64,000 nt of DNA, from NCBI GenBank assembly GCA_949286415.1, contig CASEBV010000006.1, positions 121,119 through 185,118 on the forward strand, written 5' to 3'. The DNA comes from an uncultured Bacteroidales bacterium (GTDB lineage: Bacteria > Bacteroidota > Bacteroidia > Bacteroidales > UBA932). The notes beneath the pieces are model-generated. The model did no database searches. It was not told the DNA's origin and saw nothing but the letters and a program-made list of their open reading frames with translations. Made by a program: the position numbers and the translations under genes. Below, in pieces: positions 36,357-45,220 of this stretch (its first letter is position 1; the number at the start of each line of letters is the position of its first letter).

Positions 36357-37522
36357 AGTTTCTGTCTGGAGTATGGTCGGCGATGCGCAGGGAACTGCGC
36401 ATCATGGTGCAGCGTCCGGTGTATCTTATGGCTTCTGTCGGGGTCATGACATTCTGCATGGTCTTTTTCGGTACATTTTTCAGGGAGGGAGTGCCGCAGG
36501 ACCTGCCGATAGGAGTGGTGGACCTTGACAATACTTCCCTGTCAAGGAATATGGTGAGGCAGATTGATGCCACCCAACTCGGGAAAACCATAGGATTCGG
36601 CTCATATACTGAGGCCAGGGAGGCGATGCAGACAGGAAACATCTGCGCATTCTTCCTCATTCCTGACGGGATGTATGCAGATGTGCTTTCCGGAAAGCAG
36701 CCGGAGTTCACTTTCTATGTCAATTCCCTGTATATGGTGGGAGGGGCACTTGCCTACAAGGACCTTCTGATGATGTCCAACATGATTTCCGGGGGAATAC
36801 AGAGGGAGGTGCTCCGCAGCATGGGGCTCAGCGATGAAGCTGCCATGGCGCGGATACAGCCTGTGGCTGTTGATGCCCACCAGATAGGCAATGCGGCAAC
36901 GAGCTACAATATATACCTTACCAACATGCTGGTTCCGGGAATACTTGAGATGACGGTGATTCTGATGACTGTATACGCCCTGTGCTCCGAGCTGAAATAC
37001 GGGACTTCAAGGCATCTTCTTGAAAAATCCGGAGGCTCTATGACAGCCGCCATGACCGGGAAGCTGGCAGTCTATACTGTCCTGTTCACGGCAATGGGAA
37101 TTGTCTGCGACATCTTCCTGTACCATTGGGCAGGATTCCCTCTGAAAGGGTCCATATGGAATATGTTCCTTGCCACATTCCTTATGATATTGGCCAGTGA
37201 GGCAGTGGGATTCTTCATAGCCGGAACCCTGCCTGTTCTCCGGATTGCCCTCAGCATAGCGGCACTCTTCAGCACTCTGGCATTGTCCCTGACCGGATTT
37301 ACATTTCCTGTCGAAGCCTTGCCGCCGGCTGTCCGCGGACTGTCCGTCCTGTTTCCCCTCAGGCATTATTATCTGATATATGTGCAGGAAACCATATTCG
37401 GGAGCGGCTTCACAGGCTGGTATTTCCAGGCAATCTGCCTGCTTCTTTTCCTGCTTCTGCCTCTGCCTGTGTACGCGAGGCTCAAGGCAGCTTATGTAAA
37501 CCAGAACTTTCCCCGAAACTGA
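36353..37522 (+). CDS. ABC-2 type transporter permease
   Basis: This 389-residue protein has an N-terminal membrane helix (YLMASVGVMTFCMVFFGTFF) and a large extracytoplasmic domain with GVVDLDNTSLSRNMVRQIDAT. A C-terminal block of five or six helices follows (VPGILEMTVILMTVYALCSELKYGT onward). This is the YhbJ/YbhR-like ABC-2 layout. Substrates are typically drugs or lipidic compounds. No ATP-binding subunit lies in the cluster. Confidence 0.9.
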   Translation: MKFLSGVWSAMRRELRIMVQRPVYLMASVGVMTFCMVFFGTFFREGVPQDLPIGVVDLDNTSLSRNMVRQIDATQLGKTIGFGSYTEAREAMQTGNICAFFLIPDGMYADVLSGKQPEFTFYVNSLYMVGGALAYKDLLMMSNMISGGIQREVLRSMGLSDEAAMARIQPVAVDAHQIGNAATSYNIYLTNMLVPGILEMTVILMTVYALCSELKYGTSRHLLEKSGGSMTAAMTGKLAVYTVLFTAMGIVCDIFLYHWAGFPLKGSIWNMFLATFLMILASEAVGFFIAGTLPVLRIALSIAALFSTLALSLTGFTFPVEALPPAVRGLSVLFPLRHYYLIYVQETIFGSGFTGWYFQAICLLLFLLLPLPVYARLKAAYVNQNFPRN

Positions 37523-37542
37523 AATTCTTGTATCAAGACATC

Positions 37543-38691
37543 ATGAAAAGATATATTGAGGCATGGATCAGAGACTGGATGCTGATTTTTTCCAGGGAAC
37601 TGCGCCATATATTCAGCGACGGCGGCGTCATGGTAATATTTTTCCTTGCCGGGCTCGTCTATCCTCTGCTATACGGAATCATCTACCACAACGGGACGGT
37701 CGATGACATGCCTGTGGCTGTGATTGATGCTTCAGGCAGCGCCGCCGGCAGGGAATTCATCAGAAAACTGGATGCGACAAGGGAGCTTGCGGTGACCCGC
37801 AGCTGTCCTGCAATTGCTGAGGCTGAAAAGCTGATGCAGGAGAGGGAAGTGCATGGCATCGTGCTGATTCCGGAGGATTTTGACCTCTGTCTTGCAGAAG
37901 GCAGGCAGGCCCATGTCTCCACATATGCCGACATGAGCAGCTTCCTGTATTACAAGAATCTTTCCATGGGAGTGAACAATGTGATGCTCGACAGCATGAG
38001 AGAAATGTCCCTGCTCCCGCAGCCAGTCCTGTATGAAGCCTCAATGCCATACAACAGGACTTTCTCCTATACGCTGTTTTTCCTGTCGGCAGTACTGCTC
38101 ATCGTCATCCAGCAGACCATGTTCTACGGCATATCGATGCTGACGGGTACCATGAGGGAGGAAAACCGCAGCTTTGCCGTCCTGCCGGACATGCTCAACG
38201 GGAAAGGCATATCAAGGAGCGTCTTGGGTAGAGGAGTGGCTTACTGGTTGATTTACATGGCAATAGGTATCTATGTTGCCGTCATTGTCCCTGCTGTGAC
38301 AGGACTTCCGCGCAACTGCAGCTTCGGCAGCATCATTGTCCTGCTGCTGTTCTATGTCACCGCATGCGTGGTTTTCAGCTTTACTTTCAGTGCGCTTATC
38401 CGTCACCGTGAAACTGTATTTATAATGTTCTTGTTCATGTCTCCAGTCTGTCTTTTCCTGACAGGTTTTGCCTGGCCTCAAAGCAATTTTCCTCCTGTCT
38501 GGGAAGTATTCTCCTGGATTTTCCCGTCCACATTTGCTGTGAGGGCGTTCATAGACATGAATACTGCCGGCGCAAGTCTGTGCATGGCCGGCGGTAATAT
38601 TGCTGCGCTCTCGGTGCAGATTGTTGTATATTATATCCTTTCTTGTGCGGCTTCGGTCATTTTATCGGAAACTCCACTCCGTCAGGAGTGA
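37543..38691 (+). CDS. ABC-2 type transporter permease, second subunit
   Basis: The ATG at 37543 (MKRYIEAWIRDWMLIFSREL) is preferred to the in-frame TTG at 37528, giving 382 residues. The layout matches the preceding permease: an N-terminal helix (VMVIFFLAGLVYPLLYGIIY), a periplasmic domain with AVIDASGSAAGREFIRKLDAT, and C-terminal helices. The two are probably paralogues that form a heterodimer. The gene end overlaps the convergent ThiL-like gene by 35 bp. Confidence 0.9.
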   Translation: MKRYIEAWIRDWMLIFSRELRHIFSDGGVMVIFFLAGLVYPLLYGIIYHNGTVDDMPVAVIDASGSAAGREFIRKLDATRELAVTRSCPAIAEAEKLMQEREVHGIVLIPEDFDLCLAEGRQAHVSTYADMSSFLYYKNLSMGVNNVMLDSMREMSLLPQPVLYEASMPYNRTFSYTLFFLSAVLLIVIQQTMFYGISMLTGTMREENRSFAVLPDMLNGKGISRSVLGRGVAYWLIYMAIGIYVAVIVPAVTGLPRNCSFGSIIVLLLFYVTACVVFSFTFSALIRHRETVFIMFLFMSPVCLFLTGFAWPQSNFPPVWEVFSWIFPSTFAVRAFIDMNTAGASLCMAGGNIAALSVQIVVYYILSCAASVILSETPLRQE

Positions 38692-39649
38692 CCGTCGTCT
38701 GGCCCACTTCCGGCTTTGCAAGGTGTCCGATAATGTCATAGACCTGAAAGTCCCTGCGGAATTTATCGTGTTTGCCGATGGGAATTGTGAACAGCAGGCG
38801 GCAGTCGTCACCTCCGTTCATGGCCACCGACATCGGGTCGACATTGAATTCCTTGGCAACATCGAACATTTTTCCCGGGAATGGAATCTTGTCCACATAG
38901 ATTTTGACGCCGAGGCCACTGTCGCGTGACAGCCGTTTGACAGCATCTCCAAGACCGCGGGTGACGAAATATCCGTATGAAGGAATTATTTCGGCTTCTT
39001 CGAGAAGTTCCACTGTGCCAGGATTGAGTTCAGGCTTCAGGTATGCACCGACCAGATGCTTGTAGTCGTCCAGCTTCGGCTGGTTGCGGTCATCCTTTGT
39101 GACAGAGAATTTCTTTTTCTCCCTTTCCAGCACCTGCATTCCCATGAATGCTCCTCCCAGATTGCCGGAAATGCATATAAGGTCCATGCTTTTGGCCTGC
39201 ATCCTTCTCTTGGCCGTCAGATTGGCCGTGAATCCGGTTGCAGACACCGAGATGCACAGCCCGTTCTGAGACGGGACGAGGTCCAGTGCGAGACTTTTCA
39301 CTTTGTGCTCTTTTGCAGCCGTCACGATACCGTCCCATATTTCTTCCGTCTGCCCGAAGTCAAGCTTTGCGGAAAGTCCCAGTACGACAGAAACGGAAGC
39401 AGGCTTTGCCATAGATGCGTAGAGTTCACCGATGACGGAAATGACACTTTTGTATCCCAGATGCTTGAGGGGGAAATATACGAGGTCAAAGTCAATGCCT
39501 TCAAGAAGCAGCCTCGATGCCGTGCGGGCCATGTCTCCTTTTGAGTCCGCTTCTGCACCGTCGTTTCCCCAAGGTTTGTATCCCGTGCCTTCAAAAAGTT
39601 TTTCAATGGCCGCCGTACGGCCTATTTCAGAGAATTTTTCTTCCTGCAT
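38657..39649 (-). CDS. ThiL-like (AIR synthase-related) protein with degenerate active site
   Basis: The ATG at 39649 gives 330 residues starting MQEEKFSEIGRTAAIEKLF. An upstream start at 39712 lies in the promoter zone. The fold is that of thiamine-monophosphate kinase: LLLEGIDFDLVYFPLKHLGYKSV, NGLCISVSATGF, DLICISGNLGGAFMGMQVLEREKKKF and MNGGDDCRLLFTIP. Catalytic motifs are changed: GDDAA reads GNDGA (28-32), the STD-type motif reads TAS (43-45), GGDT reads LDLV (122-125) and DLSDGL reads VTRGLG (229-234). Only the late GGDD (279-282) looks normal. It may be an inactive paralogue or act on another substrate. Confidence 0.75.
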   Translation of the reverse strand: MQEEKFSEIGRTAAIEKLFEGTGYKPWGNDGAEADSKGDMARTASRLLLEGIDFDLVYFPLKHLGYKSVISVIGELYASMAKPASVSVVLGLSAKLDFGQTEEIWDGIVTAAKEHKVKSLALDLVPSQNGLCISVSATGFTANLTAKRRMQAKSMDLICISGNLGGAFMGMQVLEREKKKFSVTKDDRNQPKLDDYKHLVGAYLKPELNPGTVELLEEAEIIPSYGYFVTRGLGDAVKRLSRDSGLGVKIYVDKIPFPGKMFDVAKEFNVDPMSVAMNGGDDCRLLFTIPIGKHDKFRRDFQVYDIIGHLAKPEVGQTTVTPDGVEFPIK

Positions 39650-39709
39650 ATCGTATCTTGATTTATTTTCAAAATTCTGAACTGATCTCTCCGGATCAGA
39701 GTTGATACA

Positions 39710-39717
39710 CAAAAATA
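39710..39717 (-). promoter_or_regulatory. Promoter -7 element for the ThiL-like gene
   Basis: TATTTTTG on the minus strand (39717-39710). It lies back to back with the tpx promoter. Confidence 0.5.
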
Positions 39718-39722
39718 CAAAT

Positions 39723-39753
39723 TTTGAATATCATCTGAAAATTCCTATTTTTG
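39723..39753 (+). promoter_or_regulatory. Promoter of tpx
   Basis: TTTG (39723-39726), a 19-nt spacer and TATTTTTG (39746-39753): a full Bacteroidota consensus. The leader to the ATG at 39796 is about 36 nt. An in-frame ATG inside the upstream leader is ignored. Confidence 0.75.
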
Positions 39754-39795
39754 AAAGATGTGAAAGAGTATCAACAAGTAAAATTTAATATCAGT

Positions 39796-40347
39796 ATGGC
39801 AACAGTGAATTTCAAGGGTTCTCCGGTGGAATTGTCCGGTGAACTTCCGAAGACAGGGGAGGAAGCTCCCAAGTTCGGCGGCGTGAAGGGTGACCTTACG
39901 ACTGTGCATCTTCCGGAATTGCGCGGGAAAAAGGTGCTTATAAATATTTTCCCGAGCCTTGACACTCCGGTATGCGCGGCTTCCGTGAGGAGGTTCAACA
40001 AAGAGGCCTCTGCCCTTGACAATACCGTGGTGCTCTGCGTATCAAAGGATCTTCCTTTCGCCCAGTCAAGGTTCTGTGCTGCTGAAGGGTTGGAGAATGT
40101 CGTCCCTCTTTCAGTATTCAGATGCCATCATTTTGACGAAAGATATGGTCTCACCATGACGGAAGGCCCGCTTAAGGGGCTTCTTGCCAGAGCAGTCATC
40201 ATCGTGGATGAAAGCGGAACCATAGTCTATGAGCAGCTGGTTCCGGAAGTGACCGACGAGCCTGACTATGAAGCGGCCCTGAATATCCTGAAGAATCCGG
40301 ATGCTCCGGAGAATTACCGTCTGAGTCCGGACGCTCTGAAAAAATAG
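39796..40347 (+). CDS. tpx: Thiol peroxidase Tpx
   Basis: The ATG at 39796 (MATVNFKGSPVELSGELPKTGEEAP) gives 183 residues and matches the family N-terminus. Tpx is an atypical 2-Cys peroxiredoxin that reduces lipid hydroperoxides with thioredoxin. The peroxidatic Cys60 lies in SLDTPVCAASVRRF and the resolving Cys94 in LPFAQSRFCAAEG, matching the E. coli positions. It has its own consensus promoter. The C-terminus is some 15 residues longer than usual. Confidence 0.96.
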   Translation: MATVNFKGSPVELSGELPKTGEEAPKFGGVKGDLTTVHLPELRGKKVLINIFPSLDTPVCAASVRRFNKEASALDNTVVLCVSKDLPFAQSRFCAAEGLENVVPLSVFRCHHFDERYGLTMTEGPLKGLLARAVIIVDESGTIVYEQLVPEVTDEPDYEAALNILKNPDAPENYRLSPDALKK

Positions 40348-40373
40348 AACAGACGCAATACAAGAGACATATA

Positions 40374-41234
40374 ATGAAAAATTTTCTGCAGACAGCATTA
40401 TTGTCGTTGACGGCATTATTGTCGCCGGCGGCTTTTTCTATGGCCGATGTTGCGGCCAGTTCAGGGGATGAGTCCTGCCTCAGGGTGGTTTCCTTCAACA
40501 TACGCAACGGGGAGGCCAACGACGGCACCAATTCATGGATATACCGGTATCCGGCATCCGTCCTCATGGTGCGTGAAGTCAAGCCTGACATTATGGGGCT
40601 TCAGGAGGCTTATGAGTATCAGGTCAATTTCCTCGCCGAGAATCTCAAGGACTACAAGTGTGTGGGTGTCGGTCGGGAAGACGGGAAGCATGAGGGAGAG
40701 CACATGTCCATCTTCTATAACAAGAAAACGGTTTCTTTGAAAAAATGGGGTACTTTCTGGCTTTCGGAGACGCCGGACAAGCCTTCCCTCGGTTGGGACG
40801 GGGCCTGCCGCAGGACTGCGACTTGGGCTCTGATGAAAGACAAGAGGACCGGTCATTTGTTCTTCTATGTCAATACTCATCTTGACCATGTCGGCAAGGC
40901 TGCGCAGCGCAACGGACTGAATCTGATTGTAGAGAAAATCGCCGAGATGAATCCCGACAATCTGCCTATGGTCCTTACCGGGGACTTCAATGTGGAGCCG
41001 GACGACAGCATCCTTGATGCCCTTGACGGCAAGATGACGAGTGCGAGGGATGCTGCCGACAAGACAGACCGGCACGGGACATTCAATGACTGGGGAAAAG
41101 CATCGTCAGTGATAGACTATATCTATTATTCAGGCTTCTCCTCCTGTCCTGAATTTCGGACAGTTACTGAAAAATTCGGAGACTGGCCTTTTGTCTCCGA
41201 CCATTATCCGGTGACAGCTGTCCTGAAGTTCTGA
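40374..41234 (+). CDS. Secreted endonuclease/exonuclease/phosphatase family hydrolase
   Basis: This 286-residue protein has a signal peptide (about 1-28). EEP landmarks are in order: RVVSFNIRNGEANDGTNSW, IMGLQEAYEYQ (metal Glu), a THLDHVGKAA block with the catalytic His, LTGDFNVEPDD, and the closing SDHYPVTAVLKF. It differs from the first EEP protein in this window and is closer to the family often found with glycan or sphingomyelinase-like functions. It lies 26 bp after tpx and may share its transcript. Confidence 0.88.
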   Translation: MKNFLQTALLSLTALLSPAAFSMADVAASSGDESCLRVVSFNIRNGEANDGTNSWIYRYPASVLMVREVKPDIMGLQEAYEYQVNFLAENLKDYKCVGVGREDGKHEGEHMSIFYNKKTVSLKKWGTFWLSETPDKPSLGWDGACRRTATWALMKDKRTGHLFFYVNTHLDHVGKAAQRNGLNLIVEKIAEMNPDNLPMVLTGDFNVEPDDSILDALDGKMTSARDAADKTDRHGTFNDWGKASSVIDYIYYSGFSSCPEFRTVTEKFGDWPFVSDHYPVTAVLKF

Positions 41235-41237
41235 TTT

Positions 41238-44200
41238 CTACCGGGTGACTATCTGATGCCCGATGCCGATGCTCTCAAGCTGGTCCATCAGCTGCTGGTT
41301 GAGAGTCACCTGGAATTTCCTTGACAGGAAATCTATCTTGAAATGTGTCTGTGGATCATGCAGGGTCATGGTCAGGGGTATGCTGCCCTTGTTTCTTTTG
41401 ATGATTTCCACAAGGCTTTTCCTGAAGTCCCCTGACAACAGGGTTGTGGAGATGCTGAGCTTGAGGCTTTTTACATATGTCTCGGCAACATTGCCCAGAT
41501 GGATGATTTTCTTGATTCTGAAGCCGAATGGAGGGTCCCCCTTGAGCTTTCTTTCTTCCGGGCTTCTCGGGTAGATTTCTTCTACTCTGCCTTCAATGAA
41601 CACTGCCGAATTCATTTCAAGCTGCTTTTTCAGGTCATCTATGGCCTTTCCGTTGACGGACAATTCATAGCTTCCATCAAAATCTTCGACAGTGGCCCGG
41701 AAGAAAGGTTTTCCGAATCTGTTGACACCGGAGTTGACGGCTGTTATGAATCCTCCTATGGCAGCATTCTGCGGGGATTTCTTTTCAAAGCAGTCATCAA
41801 TGAAAGATTTCAGTGAATCAAGGTGTACTGAAGTGAAATTCTTCAGTTCAAAGGCATACCTGTCAAGCGGATGAGATGACAGATACATGCCGACGAGCTC
41901 TTTCTCCTGATGCAGAAGTTCCAGGGTATTCTCTTCCCCTGTCATTTCCGGCATGTCGGGCCGCTGGGGCTTCATTTCTTCAGAATCCCCGAAAAGAGAT
42001 ACGGATTCTTCCAGCGCATCTTTCCTGTAGAGGTCCGCATATCTTACAAGGGCGTCAAGGAATATGTCTCCGGAGCCCGTGGGTCTTGTATACTGGCTTC
42101 TCTTGTATCCGAAACTGTCGAATGCGCCTGAATACAGAAGGGAATCGTATGCCTTTCTGTTGACCGTCCCTGCCATCCGCTCTGCAAAGTCAAAGATATC
42201 CTTGAAAACCCCGTGTTCTTCCCTTTCCTTGAGAATGGCAGTCACTATATTGTCCCCGAATCCCTTGATGCCGCCGAGGCCGAAACGGATGTTCCCGGCC
42301 TTGTTGACGGTAAAGCGGGCGTCACTCTCGTTTATGTCAGGATTCAGGACCTTTATCCGGGATTTCTTGGCGTCATCTATGATTTTCTTTATCTCATCCA
42401 TGTTGGAGAGATTCTTGCTCAGGTTGGCCGCCTGAAATTCAGCCGGATAATGGGCTTTCAGGTAACCTGTCTGATAGCTGACCCAAGCATAGCATGTGGC
42501 GTGGGACTTGTTGAAGGCATACTGGGCGAATTTCCTCCAGTCATTCCATATTTTCTTGAGTGTTTTTTCCGGATGCCCGTTGGCCTTGCCCCCTTTGAGA
42601 AACTTGTCCCTGAGTGACTCCAGGACATCCAGCTGCTTTTTCCCCATGGCCTTGCGGAGCTTGTCGGCTTCTCCTTTCGTGAATCCTGCAAGTTTCTGCG
42701 ACAGAAGCATGACCTGCTCCTGGTATACAGTGATGCCGTATGTGTCCTGAAGATATTCTTCCATTTCAGGCAGGTCGTAGGTAATCTGTTCCCGTCCCTG
42801 CTTTCTGTCGACGAATGACGGAATATAGTCCATAGGCCCCGGTCTGTACAGGGCATTCATGGCTATCAGATCCTCAAACCTCGTGGGCTCAAGTTTCTGC
42901 AGCCATTGCTTCATGCCTTCAGACTCGAACTGAAATACGCTTGTGGTGTCTCCCCGTCCGTACAGGGCGTATGTAAGCGGGTCATCGATAGGTATTTTCT
43001 CAATGTCGATATCTATTCCGTGCCTCTTCCTGATATTTTCCAGGCATTCCTTTATGATGGACAGCGTCTTGAGTCCGAGGAAGTCCATCTTGAGCATTCC
43101 GACGTCCTCGATGAAGCAGCCCTCGTATTGGGAAACCCACACATCCTCGCCTGTCGCCTTGTCTGCCGCGATGCTTATGGGAATATAGTCCGTGAGGTCG
43201 CCCCGTCCTATGATCATTGCGCAGGCATGGACTCCTGTCTGGCGGATGCATCCCTCCAGCTTCAGGGCATAAGTCAATACATCACGGGTGAGTTCAGGGC
43301 CGTTTTCATATTCGTTCTTGAGCTCGCTGATGTATTTGATGCAGTTTTTCAGGGTTGGCTTGTAGTCTTTCTCCACTTCTCCCTTCTTGAATTTCTTGAC
43401 GGCCCTGATTGTCTGTCCCTCATGCTCCGGATCAGGTATTTCAACTTCTTTTTCTATGATTTTGAAATCCTTGTCATCTTCGGTAAGTTCCTCTCCGTCC
43501 TTCATCGGGATTTCCTGCATCTCCTTGACCTTGATGGGCCTGTCCGGAATCATCTTGGTAAGTCTGTTGGATTCTTCCATCGGCATGTTGCTGACTCTCC
43601 CGACATCCTTTATGGCCATCTTGGCCGCCATTGTGCCGAAAGTCACGACATGTGAAATGTGATCCTTCCCGTATGTGTCCTCCACATATTTGAACACGCG
43701 GTATCGCCCGTCGTCGTCAAAGTCGATGTCTATATCAGGCATGGAAATTCGGTCCGGATTCAGGAAACGCTCGAAGAGGAGCTGATATTTGATCGGGTCG
43801 ATATTCGTGATGCCAAGGCAGTAGGCTACGGCAGAGCCGGCTGCGGAGCCTCTTCCCGGCCCTACTGAAATGCCGTTTCTCCGTGCCGCGGCAATGAAGT
43901 CCTGCACAATGAGGAAGTAGTCGGGGAATCCCATTCTGCAGATTGTCTTCAGCTCAAAGTCAATGCGTTCTGCCTGTTCAGCATTGAGCTCACCATATCT
44001 CCGGGCTGCGCCTTCATAGCACAGGTGGCACAGGTAGGCGACGGAATGAGTGAAGCCTTCGCCCCTGTCGTTCCCGTCCTTGTCGCACCGGCCCGCATCA
44101 ATGACATCCTTGTATTTTTCAAGATGGCTTCCAATGTCTTTCATGAATTCAGGGTCAATCCTGAATATGGGCAGCACATGGCCTCTGTCTATGGTGTAGT

Positions 44201-45044
44201 TTTCAACCTTGTCGCAGACTTCAAGAGTATTGGCAAGAAATTCCGGGTGCTCAGGGAAGAGAGCGGCCATTTCTTCTTCGCTCTTGAGATATTCCTGCTG
44301 AGTATATCTCAGTCTTTTTTCGTCAGTCAGATATGCGTTGGTAGTCAGACAGATGAGTCTGTCGTGCGCCGGGCCGTCCTCCTTGCGGACAAAGTGGGCG
44401 TCATTGGTGGCCACAATCTTGACCCCGGTCTTCTTCGCCAGTTCTATAATCCCTGCAAGCGCGATTTTCTGTCGTTCCCATACTTCCTGCGACTGGTTCG
44501 GCACTTCAGTGCGATGCAGCTGCACTTCAAGGTAATAGTCGTCACCGAATACTTTCTTATGCCATTCTATGGCCTTTTCTGCTGCCGCAAAGTCTCCGTC
44601 AATTATGTTCCTCGGCACTTCTCCGGCGATGCAGGCAGAGCAGCATATCAGGTCCTTGGAGTATTTTTCAATCACCTCGTGGCTGACCCTCGGCTTATAG
44701 TACATTCCCTCGATGTGTCCGGTAGACACTATTTTCATGAGATTCCTGTAGCCGTTGTAGTTCTTGGCCAGAAGGATGAGGTGATAATATTCCTTGTGGT
44801 CCTTGTCCTTCAGCCTGTGGTCATAATGCCTTGTCACATATATCTCGCATCCGACGATCGGCTTTACGGAAGGATGCTTTTTCGCGAATTTGAAAAATTC
44901 CTTGACTCCGTACATATTGCCGTGGTCGGTGATGGCAAGTCCCGGCATTCCAAGTTCTTCGGCCCTGTTGAAAAGATTTTCGATTGACGACTGGCCGTCA
45001 AGAATTGAATACTGGGTATGGACGTGAAGGTGGACAAATGACAT
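41238..45044 (-). CDS. dnaE: DNA polymerase III alpha subunit
   Basis: This 1268-residue replicative polymerase has an N-terminal PHP domain (HVHTQYSILDGQSSIENLF), polymerase core with GRGSAAGSAVAYCLGIT and the catalytic PDIDIDFDD near residue 437, FQFESEGMKQWL, and a YQEQVMLLSQKLAGF block (tau-binding and finger region). An OB-fold and C-terminal segment follow. The length agrees with Bacteroidota DnaE. It converges on the EEP gene with only 3 bp between stops. Confidence 0.97.
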   Translation of the reverse strand: MSFVHLHVHTQYSILDGQSSIENLFNRAEELGMPGLAITDHGNMYGVKEFFKFAKKHPSVKPIVGCEIYVTRHYDHRLKDKDHKEYYHLILLAKNYNGYRNLMKIVSTGHIEGMYYKPRVSHEVIEKYSKDLICCSACIAGEVPRNIIDGDFAAAEKAIEWHKKVFGDDYYLEVQLHRTEVPNQSQEVWERQKIALAGIIELAKKTGVKIVATNDAHFVRKEDGPAHDRLICLTTNAYLTDEKRLRYTQQEYLKSEEEMAALFPEHPEFLANTLEVCDKVENYTIDRGHVLPIFRIDPEFMKDIGSHLEKYKDVIDAGRCDKDGNDRGEGFTHSVAYLCHLCYEGAARRYGELNAEQAERIDFELKTICRMGFPDYFLIVQDFIAAARRNGISVGPGRGSAAGSAVAYCLGITNIDPIKYQLLFERFLNPDRISMPDIDIDFDDDGRYRVFKYVEDTYGKDHISHVVTFGTMAAKMAIKDVGRVSNMPMEESNRLTKMIPDRPIKVKEMQEIPMKDGEELTEDDKDFKIIEKEVEIPDPEHEGQTIRAVKKFKKGEVEKDYKPTLKNCIKYISELKNEYENGPELTRDVLTYALKLEGCIRQTGVHACAMIIGRGDLTDYIPISIAADKATGEDVWVSQYEGCFIEDVGMLKMDFLGLKTLSIIKECLENIRKRHGIDIDIEKIPIDDPLTYALYGRGDTTSVFQFESEGMKQWLQKLEPTRFEDLIAMNALYRPGPMDYIPSFVDRKQGREQITYDLPEMEEYLQDTYGITVYQEQVMLLSQKLAGFTKGEADKLRKAMGKKQLDVLESLRDKFLKGGKANGHPEKTLKKIWNDWRKFAQYAFNKSHATCYAWVSYQTGYLKAHYPAEFQAANLSKNLSNMDEIKKIIDDAKKSRIKVLNPDINESDARFTVNKAGNIRFGLGGIKGFGDNIVTAILKEREEHGVFKDIFDFAERMAGTVNRKAYDSLLYSGAFDSFGYKRSQYTRPTGSGDIFLDALVRYADLYRKDALEESVSLFGDSEEMKPQRPDMPEMTGEENTLELLHQEKELVGMYLSSHPLDRYAFELKNFTSVHLDSLKSFIDDCFEKKSPQNAAIGGFITAVNSGVNRFGKPFFRATVEDFDGSYELSVNGKAIDDLKKQLEMNSAVFIEGRVEEIYPRSPEERKLKGDPPFGFRIKKIIHLGNVAETYVKSLKLSISTTLLSGDFRKSLVEIIKRNKGSIPLTMTLHDPQTHFKIDFLSRKFQVTLNQQLMDQLESIGIGHQIVTR

Positions 45045-45103
45045 GGTGTTGTGCTCTTGGATTTTCAGGTGATGCGTCTTGTTTCCGGAATTTCCGGGAA
45101 AGA

Positions 45104-45133
45104 CAAAGATACTTAAAATAGAAAGGAGGACAA
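45104..45133 (-). promoter_or_regulatory. Promoter of dnaE
   Basis: On the minus strand TTG (45133-45131), a 19-nt spacer and TATCTTTG (45111-45104). The leader is about 55 nt. Confidence 0.65.
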
Positions 45134-45163
45134 TATAAAGTTTTCAACATGACAAGCGCCGAA

Positions 45164-45198
45164 TAAAAATGAGGCGGAGCACCCGGCCCCGCCTCATT
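45164..45198 (-). terminator. Terminator of secDF
   Basis: Ten-base arms AATGAGGCGG (45168-45177) and CCGCCTCATT (45189-45198). On the minus strand the stem is followed by TTTTTATTC. It ends secDF upstream of dnaE. Confidence 0.8.
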
Positions 45199-45220
45199 AT
45201 GCATATCAGTTGTCAGTGAA

